Part shown: positions 35,687-47,644 of the stretch, piece after piece
Numbering within the stretch: the first letter of the stretch is position 1
How the letters are laid out: every line of letters begins with the position of its first letter
DNA from: Polytrichum commune
Lineage: Eukaryota > Streptophyta > Polytrichopsida > Polytrichales > Polytrichaceae
Assembly: GCA_950295325.1 (NCBI GenBank)
Contig: OX485807.1
Coordinates: 52,296,440 to 52,360,439 of the forward strand
Length of the DNA stretch: 64,000 nt
Direction: 5' to 3'
The notes under the pieces: model-generated
What the model saw: the letters and a program-made list of their open reading frames with translations, nothing else
Told to the model about the DNA's origin: nothing
Database searches by the model: none
Position numbers and translations under genes: made by a program

Positions 35687-36215
35687 CAGGGCCGGTTCAC
35701 CCAAGTCCCAAGTCCCAAGTCCCAAGTCTCAACATGGTGGTGAAGTCCCAACATGTGAGACTCACGTAATCACTAAAATATGGTTAAACATCATTAAAGT
35801 CGGATCTTGGTTTTTTTATGCAAAAATATTCGTGGGACTTGGGTTGAGAGTTGGGTTTTTGCTCGATCCAACTCGCAACACCAGTCCCGAGCCGATCCTC
35901 CAAAAAGTGTTGCTATGTACGCATCCATGTCATAGTTGGGACTTAGGACTTCGGAGCCATGTGAAGTGGTAAGTCCCAACTCCCGTGCTCTCAACGGTTG
36001 AGATTGGATGGATTGACCTCATGTAACTTGAGACTTCGGCCCAAGGTGGCAACTAGTGCAAATAATTTGTAACGGATAATCCATCCATATTATCTGTGTA
36101 CATTCATACCAAAGAACAATTTTACAACGCGTAGAATGGAGTGATGTAGTGCACAATGAGAACGTCCATAATAACATTAATGTAGATTATTTTGGGACCT
36201 GTGTGAACCGGCCCT
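35687..36215. mobile_element. TIR DNA element (AGGGCCGGTTCAC ends), copy a
   Basis: Left end CAGGGCCGGTTCACCC, right end GTGTGAACCGGCCCT: a perfect 13-bp inverted repeat. The interior (AAGTCCCAAGTCCCAAG, AAAAAGTGTTGCTATGTACG, CATCCATGTCATAGTTGGGA) is shared in the same orientation with 58594-59020. CAGGG-type ends point to hAT, but the expected 8-bp duplication is poor here. Non-autonomous: no transposase frame. Confidence 0.75.
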
Positions 36216-36602
36216 CAGTTCTCGTCGCCATTGGACCAGCCATTTGACCTACTTCCACTAATCACATCTTAGCAGGAAGCAGATGCTACAAGTTCATTCA
36301 TGCGGAATTGTAAACTTGAAGCATATCGAGTTGATGAATGCTGTTGGAATGCTGTGCCCTGTAAGCCGAGCTTGATCGAGATAAGTATGCACACATCCAA
36401 TGGAGTGGTCCTTTAGAAGTCCGGACATGTACGTTTATGCCAATTTCTGACATGAATTTTCATGTGGATGCAGACTGAAGAATGGCAAGATGAGATTGAG
36501 TACAGTACTTTTCCAGCTGAATAGTTTAAAACGAATATTTTTGCATGCGAAAAACTTTGAGATAGGTTTTGTAGTAGCATAAGTCGGGAATGAAATGCCT
36601 AC

Positions 36603-36721
36603 CTAGTTCAGCATGCTCCCTCTCCAATGCCAGATGGAGGGCAGAAATGCGAGCACTGTGCTTTTTGCAGGTGCCATGGGCAGATGGCTGAATTTCCTTG
36701 CGACACATGCTACTTTTTGAC
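36603..36721 (-). other. Orphan exon-like segment
   Basis: On the minus strand 119 bp lie between a good acceptor (TTGCAG|GTC) and a donor (CTAG|GTAGGC), open in one frame (CRKEIQPSAHGTCKKHS, ALHLALEREHAEL), phase 1 on both sides. No partner exons were found; it could be a relic or part of an unannotated transcript downstream of the homoserine dehydrogenase gene. Confidence 0.3.
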
Positions 36722-37314
36722 CTGCAACGCAAGTGACGTGGGACACATTGCTGGCATGGTTATTAAAAGTTAGACGCATAGAGGTCTACTGTAAAGTTAT
36801 GCGGTTGGGCATAATCAGAATGAAAAGGTTAGGATGGATGTCTTTGACTTTGATGAAAGCTTTGTGAGCAGCCAAAGTCATTGAACTCCACTACATTTTG
36901 AATTTCTATCAGAAGGAGGAATCACCAAGTGAGTGAAGGGTGAGCTCATATCGAAAAGTGAAACTATAACTCTAGTGTGATTTAATATTGATTTGAATTG
37001 ATACAACATACGAAGAATTTAAAGAGTCAATGCCATGCTCTATCCCCCTGGTGGATGTGAATTGCGACTCACCCAAGACAGTGAATTCCTTTCATTCTGA
37101 GTAGATGAGACATTTTGGATGTGAAACTCTTTCAGTGCTGCCGTTTTCTAAAAAGCTCTTCTGGCTCAGAACAGTCAGACAAAAACCTCAAAATTGTTAA
37201 TATCTTGAACTATGTGATGCAAGCGGCTTTTTACATTGTGAAGAGATGTTGCTTGACTACAGAGTTCATAGGACTCCGATCTTCACTACTCAGCCACTCG
37301 AAGCATTTTTGAGC

Positions 37315-40300
37315 CTATGAAGGTGCACCCAAGTAGGATGCCAGACGTAAAAGGTCGCTGAAAACACCAGCTGCTGTGACCTCTGCTCCAGCTCCAGGAC
37401 CCCTCACAATAAGTGGCTGCTTCAGATATCTGGATGTAGTGAAAGCAATGATATTATCAGAGCCAGAGAGTTGAGCAAATGCATTTGATTTCGGGAACCT
37501 TCCCAGTTCAACTCTGCCTTCATTGGCTCGCACATCCACTACCCCTACATATCGCAAAACCTGCAAAATAAACAATATACATGAGTTTCAAGGGTTGAAA
37601 ATATACTTGAAATAAACTCATTCTGAGATTTGCAATGTAAGAAATAAATAAAGAAGTACATCTTATATGGAATGTCCATCTTGCCCTAGTCATTGAGGCA
37701 AACCCAAAGAAATGCTATCATCATTCCATGGATTCATTCGACTTACCTCTCCTGATGCCTCAGCATCTTTTCTCTGTGATTCTATTTCCCCGTCGAAGTC
37801 TGGAAGCTTTTCCAGGAACTCATCCACAGAACTCAACCCCTGAACCACAGAATGCACAGTTCAAGATCTCATTGTGTCAGTGGCTTCATCCAATGCCTGC
37901 ATTTTAATGATAAGGCTACAAGTTCCTCTCACTAGCAGATAGATGTCTTACCTGCAGAGGTTGTGGCACCAAGTTTTGAACCTTTACATCATCCAGTTCC
38001 AGTCGTAATCCACATTCTCGTGCAAGAATTACAACCTGTAATATTTGTCATACAACTACATCAATCGCCTTAGCTCTCCTCTGAAGGGTCTTAACTAACA
38101 ATAAATTGGGCATGAACTTTAAGCACTACACACACATGGGGAGTATCACGTAGAAATGCTTGAAACTATTTGTCTAAACTCTTTTGAGCATAACACACCT
38201 TACGAGCAACATCCATTCCAGAGAGATCATCCCTGGGATCAGGTTCAGTATATCCCGCTGCCCTAGCCTCTTTCACAATTTGGCTGAAAGATTTATCACC
38301 GCTGAAGCAGTTGAAAATGTAGCTCAAAGTCCCACTGCACCACAAGACCAATTTTTTACTCTAAACAAAAAATAGAACACATTTTGTTGGAAATATCAAA
38401 ATACGTATTTAGTGTCACGTACACTGTTTGCGATGCCTAAACTAGATGCCTAGAGGTCTCAAAGTGTCAAGCCTGCTAATTGCCTATATGATTTCATTCA
38501 TTAACATAAGTAACTTCTTTAAGTGGGAAAAATATCTACATTATGGCATTTAGAGTAGCACATTGGGATACATTGGATGATAGTCTTGCATTGTAGTATG
38601 CAAGGGGAAGATATTTTTGAGCATACTAATGGTAAGTGTCATTTGTGTACACTATAAGACAACTTGTAGACCATTGTGTAACATAGGCATGCACCTCATA
38701 ACAGTATTGAACATACTCATGCCAAAATATTAGTAATCGCACTTGAACATCAAGTGTCATGAGTTGACACTTATGGTGAAGTTTTTAATCATCAATGTAA
38801 CCTAGCATACGCCTCAAAATAGGTAAGTGACCCTATTACGCATAGGACACTAAATACCATAAGCAGTGTACTACTTAGAGCCTGTGCATCAAAGAGCACT
38901 TTATTGGTATCCAATATACTGAGAGGCTACTAATACCCATAAGCTGAAACTCAAGATTATGTGTTGCCACCCAACTTGCCTGAAAATGCCCTCCACCTTG
39001 AAAACCTTGTCACCAGTTTCTCGAAGACTTCGCAATGTGCTTACAATTGGCAGGCCAGCTCCAACAGTGGCTTCATAGAAATAGTGTGTGTATGTTTGAC
39101 GTTGGAGCACTCTTAATTGCGCATACTAAAGCAGAATGCGCACAAGATAAATCAGTTGTCATCAGGGTTCTGAATGATAGACCATTTAATCACATCTCAG
39201 GAATTCAAGCAGCATCAGGTTGCGCAATTGAAGGACAGTTTCCCAAAAGTGATCTTCTCCAGAATGAAAATCAGCCTTCAAGCTTAGGATTCTGTCCCAG
39301 ATTGTCGACAACCTGGAAACTACATTATAAATAACCAAAACCACTTGCATGGAAGATGAGCCCTTCAACCTCTCAACTGAAAATGTCCAAATTTCCATAC
39401 ATTATGCAGGAGGAAAATGCATTTGAGAAGGAATGTAACCTGATCGAATGGGCCCGAATTGGCTCTTTTGTTTGGAGTTACGATGTGGATACCCTGCTTC
39501 AGCCATTGGTAGTACATATCCGCAACTGTAGCACTAGCTGTACAGTCGATGACGACCGCATTCAGAGAAGACTCTATCTTTAAAAGAGCTGTGAACTTCG
39601 ACATATCTGCCATTTCTCCTCGTGCCGCAAGCAAGTCCCTCCATTTTGACAAATCTAGGCCTCTAAACAGTCAAAGGAGCCACATCAAGAATATCAAAAC
39701 AGTTTTTGTAAACTTCACCCTAATGCAAGTTGCAAATTCACATGATACAATTTTGAGCTCTGCATTGACAGGTCACGAGCGACGTATCCAGAAATGCATT
39801 TGAAACTGTTCATCATGTGTATTAATGTGCAGTTAGAAATCTGCAAAATAATGTAGCGGCATATTCTGGATCTTCATGTTGGTGGCAATTAGGACTGGAC
39901 TACCTCAAATACCAGTGTGGAGGCTCTACTCTTAGTCAAGAATTCGTTCCAATCAGATTCTGAAATTTACTGCAAGAAGAGCTCAAATCGGTGTACTCAC
40001 GATTCATCAAGACACATCCGCTTCGAATCGATGATCCCCTTGACTCGCACATCGATATTGAACTCCTCCCTCAACGTGGTGGCCTACAGACACCTACACA
40101 ACAGGCTCAATTACCAATGGATCACCAACAACAACGACATAAACTTAATACACTCCCACATGAGTTTGCACATCAGATACACAAATGGGTAAGGACAAAC
40201 GACCTGGTCCCTGAATTGATCGAGAAGAGTCTTTCCAATGAGCCCTGGCCCCACAAGACCAACCACAAGAACAACACTGGACCGCTCGAACCGCAGAGGT

Positions 40301-40530
40301 CCGCTACTAAGAGATTTCGTAAAATCCTCCTGAAACACAACGAAACAAAAACATAGCTCCACCATTATCTGATCGGAATAGCTGCACACCAAAATTGCAC
40401 ATTATAACAACAAACCAATTCCGTTCTCCGAATTCACTTAGAAGATTCACGAAACATCTGAAACAAAATTCAGTAAGTATGCCGACATTACCTCCTGGTT
40501 CGGCAATTTTGAGCCAGCCAAATGCTCCAT
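37315..40530 (-). CDS. Homoserine dehydrogenase, stand-alone, AK-HSDH-type (391 aa, 9 exons)
   Basis: Reduces aspartate semialdehyde to homoserine with NAD(P)H on the way to threonine, methionine and isoleucine; in plants a plastid step. Exons: 40530-40492, 40329-40204, 40083-40001, 39662-39440, 39125-38980, 38334-38199, 38035-37952, 37839-37747 and 37560-37315, phase-consistent throughout. Visible motifs: nucleotide-binding GLVGPGLIG in exon 2, VTPNKRANS with the catalytic lysine, [17 protein letters not shown], and the family signature [20 protein letters not shown]; the C-terminus is [11 protein letters not shown]. These match the dehydrogenase half of plant bifunctional aspartokinase-homoserine dehydrogenase better than the usual monofunctional plant enzyme, yet no kinase lies upstream. 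The intron after exon 5 has a GC donor (AG|GCAAGT). The frame stays open upstream of the ATG for over 150 bp (SLARSAISTIYSQNHRAFS, transit-like), so the true start could be further 5'. Confidence 0.92.
39127..39439 (-). other. Homoserine dehydrogenase intron 4
   Basis: It separates ...SGPFDQ from [16 protein letters not shown]. Donor CAG|GTTACA; acceptor CTTTAG|TATGCG. No coding content. Confidence 0.7.
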
Positions 40531-40539
40531 CTCGATGCA

Positions 40540-42550
40540 ATCAGGTTCAAGGGAAAATGCTCTGTGATTTTGTGAATAAATCGTGGATATGGCGCTTCTA
40601 GCAAGGCTTCGAGGATCGCATGAGAGTAAATTAGGGCTTTGGACCTCACCGAGGTATGGGAGTGTATGAACCGAGGTATAACAGATGTCAGCTCTTCATA
40701 CCCGGCATTATTAAACTAGATACCCGGCATGGATGTATTCCATGGTTTATCAGTGGACATGTGGTCGTAATGTGGGCATTTTGAACTCCAAAGACATTTC
40801 TAAGCATAACTTAGTTGTTAGATGGACACAAGGATTGTCTCATCCAGTTAGCAATTGCAAATCACGAAGATTGTCATGTCAAGTTTCAAAATATAGGTAA
40901 TGTGTTTTCAGCTAGGAAAGGGATTGGGAATTGGAATTGGAATAGAGATGAAAAAGGTATAAGAATCCAAAATAATGATTTTCTTACTTTTTAAATTATG
41001 ATATAGGTCCACCCTATTTTTAACTATTCCATCTAGATTGGTGTCTATATTTTGAGCAAATGTTTTATTGAAATAGGTCCACTTAACTTATGGCAAGGCC
41101 TTCACTTAAAATTGAATACCAAATTTGGTTACTTATTTTAATCCCTTAAATGTTCTTTCTAGGGTCATGTATGATCCCAAATGTTTATAAAACTTTCGTG
41201 TTGATATTGTAATTTTCTCAATATGGGTTGAATTTTCGGCAAAAGTGAGGTGTTCCCACACACATGTATGCATGTATATATGTATGGTGGGTCAAATATG
41301 AATGTATGGCAAGTCATATATGTACACAAACAATTGGGCATCCATATAGTTTCATTTTTTCAATCATGTATGGATTTCCACAATCAAACTCTTCGTGAAC
41401 CTTCGATACTAAGTTCACATGTTTTCACCCTACTGTTGAGGTTGCATTGTCAATCAAGAGGTTTTTTAACATTAAATGATGTAAGGTGCATTAATGCTTG
41501 AGGGAGGTGCAACACTAGTAGAATAGGTAAGAGTACTACTAGAAGGAGGTGTAGTATCACTTGTTATTACATTTGTTTAACTTTGAAAATTTGAGTCAAG
41601 ACATGCAAAATACTTGCAAGAGCTTGGACAACCTCACTTTGTTTAATTATTGTAAAGTAGGCATTGTCCGCGACTAATAATTATTGTTCGTATTTCCATA
41701 CGTCATGCCTGTGTTGACATGCCATTTGTTTAGCAAATAGCTTAAGTTGGACCTCAATATTGTTTGACTCCATTTCTTAAGTCGTGGACGTCATCTGCTT
41801 CAATTAGATTGCAATTGCCTTCGCGGATGCCTTTGTAACTTTCACATGTGCGGCTTGGCTACCCTATGATTTCCGTCTAATTGTAGTGTTGTCCATTTTC
41901 CATTTGCTAAACTATTGAATTCATAAGGTCCCAACCGTCCAGTGTATCGAGCTCCATTATAAATTCTTTTGTCTTAGCATCCACCAAGGCCACACATTTA
42001 TTACAAATTCCTTGCAAGGTCCAATGAGCCCCCGGTCACATCTTGCTTTTGTGAGGGCTCCCCTTGCAATGGTGAGGTGGAAGTCCTTTTGCCATGCAAA
42101 TTTGAGGAAGATCCAAAAGATGATTCGTTGACCACCTTGATTGGCCAAAATATTAGGACACAAAAAACCTAATATCCCGACATAATTCATGTAAAATGCA
42201 TTTTATAAAGACATCAAATTGAAAAGCATGAATAATATTTTATTATTTTATTATAATTTGGACATAAACATGAAACTTTTTTTGTATGAGGTTTGTATGA
42301 TGGTAGATATGATATGATTAAATTATATTCATGAAGGCTCTAGTATGTTGTGCTACATTGCTCAAGGTCGGATACACCAATGCTATCATTCAATATGAGA
42401 TTACCAATGTTGGTTTAGAGTATCATTACACACAATGAGGTTGTTATCAAGCAGACAATCGGCTTTCTATTGAGGCTAACATCATTACAGGCCAAGACAA
42501 ACCCTTTATTGGATTAGGTCTAGGTTAAGTTCACACATTCAGCATATAGG
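40540..42550. other. Upstream region of the homoserine dehydrogenase gene, no further gene
   Basis: I looked for aspartokinase motifs on the minus strand here and saw none. AT-rich; no repeat recognised except weak shared words with 58.5 kb. Confidence 0.45.
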
Positions 42551-42555
42551 TAGGC

Positions 42556-42964
42556 CACGGGGAGGTCACTTCATTGCCAAGTTGACACCACGTGCGGACA
42601 AAGTTTTCTACCCCTATATTACATGCCATATATAATTTTAAAATTTATGATATTTTTTCTACATATACATAACCATTGATAGTATCTTTTGTATATTTTT
42701 TTGAAATTTTTAGTCATCTTTATTTTTTTAGTAATTGTTTTAGTTCAATTCTGTGTCATTCTAGTTAGAAACGGTATGTTTTATGAATAAAACAAATCAT
42801 TAAATTTAGTTACCACTTTTAACTATGTCATAGGTACTGTGTATATCTACTCATGAAAAAAATTTGATAAAATTTTGACCCATTTTGGTGGTGCAACTTA
42901 CCAAAAGAAGATTTTTTTTGGTCGCACGTGGTGTTCAACTTGACAATGGAGTGATCCCCCCGTG
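42556..42964. mobile_element. DNA transposon (MITE) with CACGGGG ends and 8-bp target duplication
   Basis: The 409-bp element has long inverted ends of about 50 bp: left CACGGGGAGGTCACTTCATT then GCCAAGTTGACACCACGTGC; right is its near reverse complement, ending in CCCCCCGTG. It is flanked by a perfect 8-bp duplication AGGTAGGC (42548-42555 and 42965-42972). No coding capacity. Confidence 0.92.
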
Positions 42965-43010
42965 AGGTAGGCTCACAAAGTTAAGTCTATAGATTTACAG
43001 AGGTCTTTTA

Positions 43011-45119
43011 CACGGGGAGGTGATTATTGAAATTTTAGAAACCACGTGAGATAAAAAATAGGGTCAATTTAATTCATCGAGGGTAAATTTTACAAGTTCG
43101 TTAGATCTACTATAGCATTGGAAATATGTCCTCTACATGATTATTTGTAAAATAGGGTGGTGAATAATTCCTTCATTTTAGTAATCAATAGGAAAAAATA
43201 GGGTATTAGATATTGGATCCCCCCAAATGTGTGTAGTAGGATCGATAGAATAATTATGGGTTTGACTACTTGGATGAAGAATTGTGTAAATTTTGTCCAA
43301 ATTTGAATGAAACGTGTTAGTATGGAGGGAAATGTTGTGGATTTTTTGGGCGGAAGGAATGTTGTGAAATCTCAATGGCCCTTGGCTTGCTTAAGGTTGG
43401 GCAAGCACAGTGGCATGAAGGCGGTGAAGCGTTCGGGTAGGAGGTCTTGCGTTACGTTGGTGAAGTGTGGCGCATAGGCGGTAGGTAAGACACATTTTTT
43501 GGAGTTTTCTTCTTTGTTTCATAACGTTCACACAAGGTGTTTCATATGCATGAGCGCCAAAGATTCAGCTTGCTCCGCTTGCATGCGGTAAGAATTGATT
43601 TCAAACTCTAACTCCTTGATTTTTCCCTTTCATTGTCTGTTTTTTGACGACATGCTATTGATTTCCGACGCCCTCCTAAATGTGAGATGTAGAATGATGA
43701 ACAGTTACAAAACCTGAATGTGAGCGTAGAAAGATGAGATGCTTTCCAAGTTATTCTGTACTTGTATCTTGTTCTTTGAGACATCTACCTCAAGTGGGAT
43801 GTTCTGATGTCGCTACCAATAGTTGTAAAAATGTGTACGTTTTGATGAGATGTGTCATTCGGATTTTGTATAGCACGTGATTTCGTAGTCAGAGGACGAG
43901 GTCCTACTGGAGATTGTAGTGTCATTCCATGAGAGGCCAATTTTGTCATTGAACTGAAACTAATGTCGTGGAAACTAGGAGATTACTCAGATGAAAAAGA
44001 GATTAAGAAAAGTTCGTGAGGTTGGAATTGGGTTCTAGAAGGCTAATATTGGGATCATCTCGGAAATGTGAGCCAATTTTTTTCATGTGATCCTTTTCAA
44101 CCCTAGAATTATGGGTTTCTTTCGAAGATTTCAAACATAAAATTACAAATTTTATTATGTAATCATAATAATGCTAGTAGTGTCCAATATGCCAACATTC
44201 TATTGATTATGTTTTTGCTACAACAATCTTTTGTAGATGATCGATGATGCGCTACAACATTTGGCAACGTCACCGTTGTAGACGTAGAGGATTGCGCTTT
44301 GCCTTGCACTCTGCCTTGGATGAAGACTTGGTGGAGTGGTTGGAGACTTCAAAGGTTACCCGCTTCATGCCATCAATTAGTTTTAGTTATTCGTCATCAT
44401 TGGTGTTAAACAAATCTCTCCAATTTTTTTAGTCTTATCATGACATTGTAGAGGATATTGACATATATTGGAGGGTGCATAGTTATATCCTAACCCTTCA
44501 CATTGTAAATATTTGGTACAAGGTTTAATATGTTTGTGAACACAATTGAAGTAAATGTTTTCAATTTGTGTATTTAATTTTCTTTCACTTGATTGCAATA
44601 TTTTGTTTTTGGAGTACATAGTTGTGAAAAAAATCATGTTTTGTGATAATTGATTGTGTTTCTTGTTTTGTTCTATCCGTTTTTACAACTTGTCTATGTT
44701 AGCTTGTACATTTTGTTATCTCCATATTTATTGGTAACCTTTTAAATAATATCCAAGTGTTATTGATTGTGTTTTGAACGGCATTTTGAACGGTTTAGCA
44801 TTGGTAAAACTAATTGAAACCGATTAAATGACAAGATGGATGCTATGAAACGTTTGTTGCTCACATAGTCAACTTTGCAATGCTATAGTATTCCGTCTAC
44901 TATTTGGTACTTGTACGATTTATAAAAAAAAATGATGCCAAAAATTAGCCTTCCTAAATAATTACAAATAAATATAGGGTGTTAAAAAAAACGTCAAAGT
45001 AGCTTTATATCTACATATAGGGAGGGAAAAAAATATTGAGAGGTGCATAAATATCCCCCCATCAAATACCCCATTATCGCACGTGGTTACAAAATGTAAG
45101 GGGGTGTAATCCCCCTGTG
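43011..45119. mobile_element. 2.1-kb DNA transposon with CACGGGG ends and 8-bp target duplication
   Basis: Starts CACGGGGAGGTGATTA, ends GTAATCCCCCTGTG, and is flanked by a perfect 8-bp duplication GTCTTTTA (43003-43010 and 45120-45127). It begins 46 bp after the 409-bp element and shares its terminal CACGGGGAGGT. The interior has no intact transposase; 43.4-44.4 kb is less AT-rich and holds a short frame (44244-44432; ALDEDLVEWLETSKVTRF) that I do not recognise and that could be captured host sequence. An 8-bp duplication fits hAT or P-type elements, but the ends do not match the usual hAT CAGGG start. Confidence 0.88.
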
Positions 45120-45127
45120 GTCTTTTA

Positions 45128-46070
45128 TCGAGTACTTAGAACAAAGAGAGCAAAAGCTTGAGGAAGGGTACCCATAAGCAAATTGAATAGAAATTAGGAA
45201 GCAAAGGTAAGAGTTGCCTATGTTTGAAGTAGGAGAAAGTTTTAGAATGGAGATAGTGATAACAGGGGTAGCCTCCTAGAGTAGCAATTCAATACAATTG
45301 AAGAATATTTGTAAGTAGTAATGACAAGAGAATGAACTGCAGTCATCTTGAGCTATGATCAGTGAGAACCAGCAGTTAGTTACAGATGAACCGGTTGAAT
45401 TTGAGAAATATCCGGTTGAAGTTCAAGACTGCAAGAAAATTAATTACCGATCATTTTAGAGTATACCCCAACTTAATAAAGGAAAACTGAAGGATGTGAA
45501 CATGTAACCAGTTGGACTTGCAAACACTAGGATCTCAACCGATTATGTCCAAAATTTCCCCCCATCACTCATCTTGAGAGCAGAGACGAACCAAAAAAAA
45601 TAAAAAATAAAAAATCAACCTTTTGAAGAAGAAGTCAATTACCTGGGATTCGGCCAAATTTCATGAATTTGGGAATAGAGCTTCGGAGACGTCGAATTGA
45701 AACTGAGAACCTAAGTTTAAATTTGCATTCAGAGGACAAAATTGGCAGGAGATAGAGATCGAGAGAAGAATAGTGTGATTTACAGGTAGGCAAAATGTGA
45801 TCTACGATTGGTAGGGTACTAGCATCATATCAATGCCATTGAGGCGCTATGAATGGAGGGTGTGTGGTTGTGGGCAAACCACATCCAAGCTATCCACTCA
45901 CAGAGCCCCATCCTACGGTCTACGAAACCACTTGGGCAGTTCCAAAAAAAACTTTAGCCAGATGAAATTTTGGCAGATGAAAAATTAATGTTTGCAAGAT
46001 GAAGGGGTTGACTGTTCATCCCATCGTATGAGAGCATTTGTGTGGGATTTTGGAGGTTCCCATAGGGTTC
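45128..46070. other. Intergenic with repeat family 2 copy c
   Basis: Apart from the inverted repeat copy at 45365-45560 and an A-rich run (45590-45620), nothing is recognised. Confidence 0.45.
45365..45560 (-). repeat. Dispersed repeat family 2, copy c (inverted)
   Basis: Reverse complement of the units at 10121 and 10641: GATGAACCGGTTGAATTTGA, GTGAACATGTAACC and TCTCAACCGATTATG. Confidence 0.8.
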
Positions 46071-46074
46071 CCTA

Positions 46075-46405
46075 AGTTCCCAATGGAGTTGATGGCTAGT
46101 ATCCTTGGTTCTACCTTTCAGAAGGAAGAGGTAGGAGTTCACCCCCCCCCCCCGCGGTTTGGCATCATCTCCTCCACATGAAGGACTTAGTTTAAAAAAA
46201 GTTATCCAAGATTCGCGAGTGGATGAAGGTGGAGATTTCATCCAACATGAGTTCCCAATGGAGTTGATGGCTAGTACCCTTGGTCCCCCCCCCCCCCGCG
46301 GTTTGGCATCATCTCCTCCGCAAGTCTTTTTAATGAAGGACTTAGTTTTAAAAAAGTCATCCAAGATTCACGAGTGGATAAAGGTGGAGATTTCATCCAA
46401 CATGA
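46075..46405 (+). repeat. Tandem duplication of a ~175-bp unit, each with a poly-C run
   Basis: Both units start TTCCCAATGGAGTTGATGGC, carry 12-14 C followed by GCGGTTTGGCATCATCTCCT, and end GGTGGAGATTTCATCCAACA. The second has a small insertion (AAGTCTTTTT). Confidence 0.9.
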
Positions 46406-46614
46406 AGTTTTTCAAACTCTACCCAAGGGGAAGAGAAACTAGAAGCTAGGGCAGCATAGGAGCTTTACCTTTAAATATGTGATATCGCAATGGACGGCTT
46501 AAATCTTCCTAGCCCCCACCACATGGGAGACATTCAGAGCGCCTCAGTGACGCGGACATCAGACTGTGAGGGCAAATCGAGTATGAGTTTCTAAGAGGTT
46601 GTGGAGCTCACCTT

Positions 46615-47640
46615 GCAGATGTGTAGCTGCAGGCAGAGTTGCAGAGTTGGGATGCCACCAAATATCCAGGACAAGCTTGATTGCCCATTACATTGCAACA
46701 AATGAATGAGTTTGACGGTAAGCTGGATCCACAACTCTGATTCGGGGCGCAAGATTTACTAATAACACTCCGTAGTGCCGCTGTAGCCTGCCAATTCCTC
46801 GGCAACTTGGTCTACCTATGGCGAAGTTTGCAGTTTGCATCTGAAGACTAACTCCTCACCACAATCTACAGGTCGCAGCATGCAGATCGTAGATGTATAT
46901 TAACTCCTCCCTAGAATTTGGTAGATGCACTCAAAACTAAGAGACTTGGTGAGTGGCGAAGCAGATGTGTAGCTGCAGGCAGAGTTGGGATGTCACCAAA
47001 CGGCCAGGACAAGCTTGATTGGCCATTGCATAGCAACAGGTGAGTTTGACGGTAAGCTGGGTCCACAATCCTGATTCCGGGCGCAAGATTTACTAACACT
47101 CCATAGTGCCGCCTTAGCTAGCTTGCCAATTCCTCAGCAACTCGGTCTACCTATGGCGAAGTTTGCAGTTCGCATCTGAAGGCTAACTCCTCACCACAAT
47201 CTGCAGGTCGCAGCATGCAGATCGTAGATGTATATTAACTCCTCCCTAGAATTTGGTAGACACACTCAAAACCAAGAGACTTGGTGAATGATGAAGCAGA
47301 TGTGTAGTTGCAGGCAGAGTTGGGATGTCACCAAACGGCCAGGACAAGCTTGATTGGCCATTACATTGCAACAAATGAGTTTGACGGTAAGCTGGATCCG
47401 CAATTCTGATTCGGGGTGCAAAATTTACTAACACTCCGTAGTGCCACCGCAGCCTGCCAATTCCTCAGCAACTCGGTCTACGTACCTATGGCGAAGTTTG
47501 CAGTTCGATCGCACCTGAAGACTAATTCCTCGCCACAATCTACAGGTCGCAGCATGCAGATCGTAGCTTTTTATGTTAACTCCTCCCTACAATTCTGTAG
47601 GCGCACTCAAAACTAATAAGAGATTTGTTGGTGAGTGATG
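46615..47640 (+). repeat. Three tandem copies of a ~340-bp satellite-like unit
   Basis: Units 46615-46960, 46961-47295 and 47296-47640 begin GCAGATGTGTAGCTGCAGGC and share CCAGGACAAGCTTGATTG, GAGTTTGACGGTAAGCTGG and CAGGTCGCAGCATGCAGAT. Copies 2 and 3 resemble each other most in their first half; copy 1 has small insertions. No conserved open frame across the units, so they are unlikely to be coding repeats. Confidence 0.92.
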
Positions 47641-47644
47641 AATT

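Noticed and set aside
36471-36529. Possible + strand terminal exon (TGCAG|ACTGAAGAATGGC, ending TAG)
   Set aside because: An acceptor-like site and 17 codons only, no upstream partner exon, and it overlaps the region of an opposite-strand exon candidate.
40540-42550. Aspartokinase exons upstream of the homoserine dehydrogenase gene
   Set aside because: Both strands were scanned for kinase motifs and for phase-compatible exons; none were seen, though a distant exon cannot be excluded.
46911-47434. Repeated ~62-codon minus-strand frames in the 340-bp repeats
   Set aside because: They recur only because the DNA repeats; they are broken in copy 1 and have no splice or family support.
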